Shown here piece after piece: positions 63,808 to 64,000 of a DNA stretch of 64,000 nucleotides; the first letter of the stretch is position 1; each line of letters begins with the position of its first letter. This DNA comes from Bombiscardovia nodaiensis (GTDB taxonomy: Bacteria; Actinomycetota; Actinomycetes; Actinomycetales; Bifidobacteriaceae). The position numbers were made by a program, and so were the translations under genes. The notes beneath the pieces are model-generated. The model did no database searches. It saw nothing but the letters and a program-made list of their open reading frames with translations, and was not told where the DNA came from. The stretch lies in the NCBI GenBank assembly GCA_033127725.1, contig AP026798.1, positions 1,736,001 to 1,800,000 of the forward strand, in the 5' to 3' direction.

Positions 63808-64000
63808 ATGGCATCGCCGACGCCTCTGCAAGCATTTAGTTCAATTCCCAAGGAGCCCGCACCTCCTCAGCAAGCGTCTGAGGCAGCCAGCGAGGGCGAG
63901 CGCATGACCGGAGCTCAGGCCCTGATTCATTCCTTGGAAGAGCTGGGTGTTTCAGCAGTTTTCGGTCTGCCGGGCGGCCAAATTCTGCCAGCTTTTGACG
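63808..64000 (+). CDS. ilvB: acetolactate synthase large subunit (5' end only)
   Basis: The first step of branched-chain amino acid synthesis, a ThDP enzyme. From ATG 63808, with AAGGAGAGGAG upstream, 64 codons are visible. They contain a Pro/Gln/Ala-rich leader of about 30 residues, then [30 protein letters not shown], the start of the N-terminal ThDP-binding pyrimidine domain. The gene runs out of the window. Confidence 0.93.
   Translation, partial: MASPTPLQAFSSIPKEPAPPQQASEAASEGERMTGAQALIHSLEELGVSAVFGLPGGQILPAFD

Noticed and set aside
1..64000. CRISPR array, rRNA operon, prophage
   Set aside because: No regularly spaced repeats, rRNA-like sequence or phage structural genes were seen in the window.

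Overview
The window looks like the chromosome of a Bifidobacterium or a close relative in the Bifidobacteriaceae (Actinomycetota). It has a high-GC core, an araBDA operon with a LacI-type regulator, the lepB-rnhB-rplS cluster, the order coaD / coiled-coil protein / DUF177 / rpmF / rnc / ilvB, a sortase-assembled pilus locus, a DUF3039 protein and extracellular RCC1-repeat proteins. The species cannot be fixed from sequence alone.

Layout. 1-2.1 kb: phosphate uptake (pstS and a cut pstC). 2.3-6.2 kb: a remnant of an AAA-type ATPase gene, then a large secreted RCC1-repeat protein with a 10-G tract in its signal peptide. 6.7-10.3 kb: a drug-type MFS exporter, an HNH nuclease and an aldo/keto reductase. 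10.5-16 kb: araB-araD-araA and its LacI-family regulator, with matching operator-like palindromes. 16.1-18.4 kb: rnhB, lepB, rplS. 18.7-24.2 kb: a six-gene operon joining a nucleoside hydrolase, an MFS carrier and a full ECF transporter (S, T, two ATPases), read as a nucleoside or nucleobase scavenging unit. 24.6-29.5 kb: pgi, a membrane acyltransferase, manC, tRNA-Thr and tRNA-Leu. 29.6-38.2 kb: pilus island with a backbone pilin and a class C-like sortase between two paralogous, very large LPXTG-type adhesins. 38.4-47.8 kb: rdgB, rph, a membrane protein, pncB, a second aldo/keto reductase, DUF3039, a small toxin-antitoxin pair, and a LysR regulator next to a carboxymuconolactone-decarboxylase/SDR pair.

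47.8-55.4 kb is an AT-rich accessory island. It holds a doubly broken SIR2-domain gene, a two-gene unit of a membrane-anchored protein plus a DUF2075 helicase (a possible defence system), a decayed stretch with an orphan 10-G tract, and an IS with a frameshifted transposase. 55.6-58.9 kb holds a second RCC1-repeat protein that copies the design of the first: a 10-G tract at the same place in the signal peptide, two sets of seven RCC1 repeats around an InlB-type repeat, and an LPAAG anchor. The rest, to 64 kb, is housekeeping (coaD to ilvB).

The most interesting signal is the pair of RCC1 surface proteins. Each is in frame only with the right G number. Loss or gain of one G gives a stop within about 15 codons in both, so they look like two independent on/off phase-variable surface propellers. 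They also share conserved 5' leader blocks although they lie 53 kb apart.
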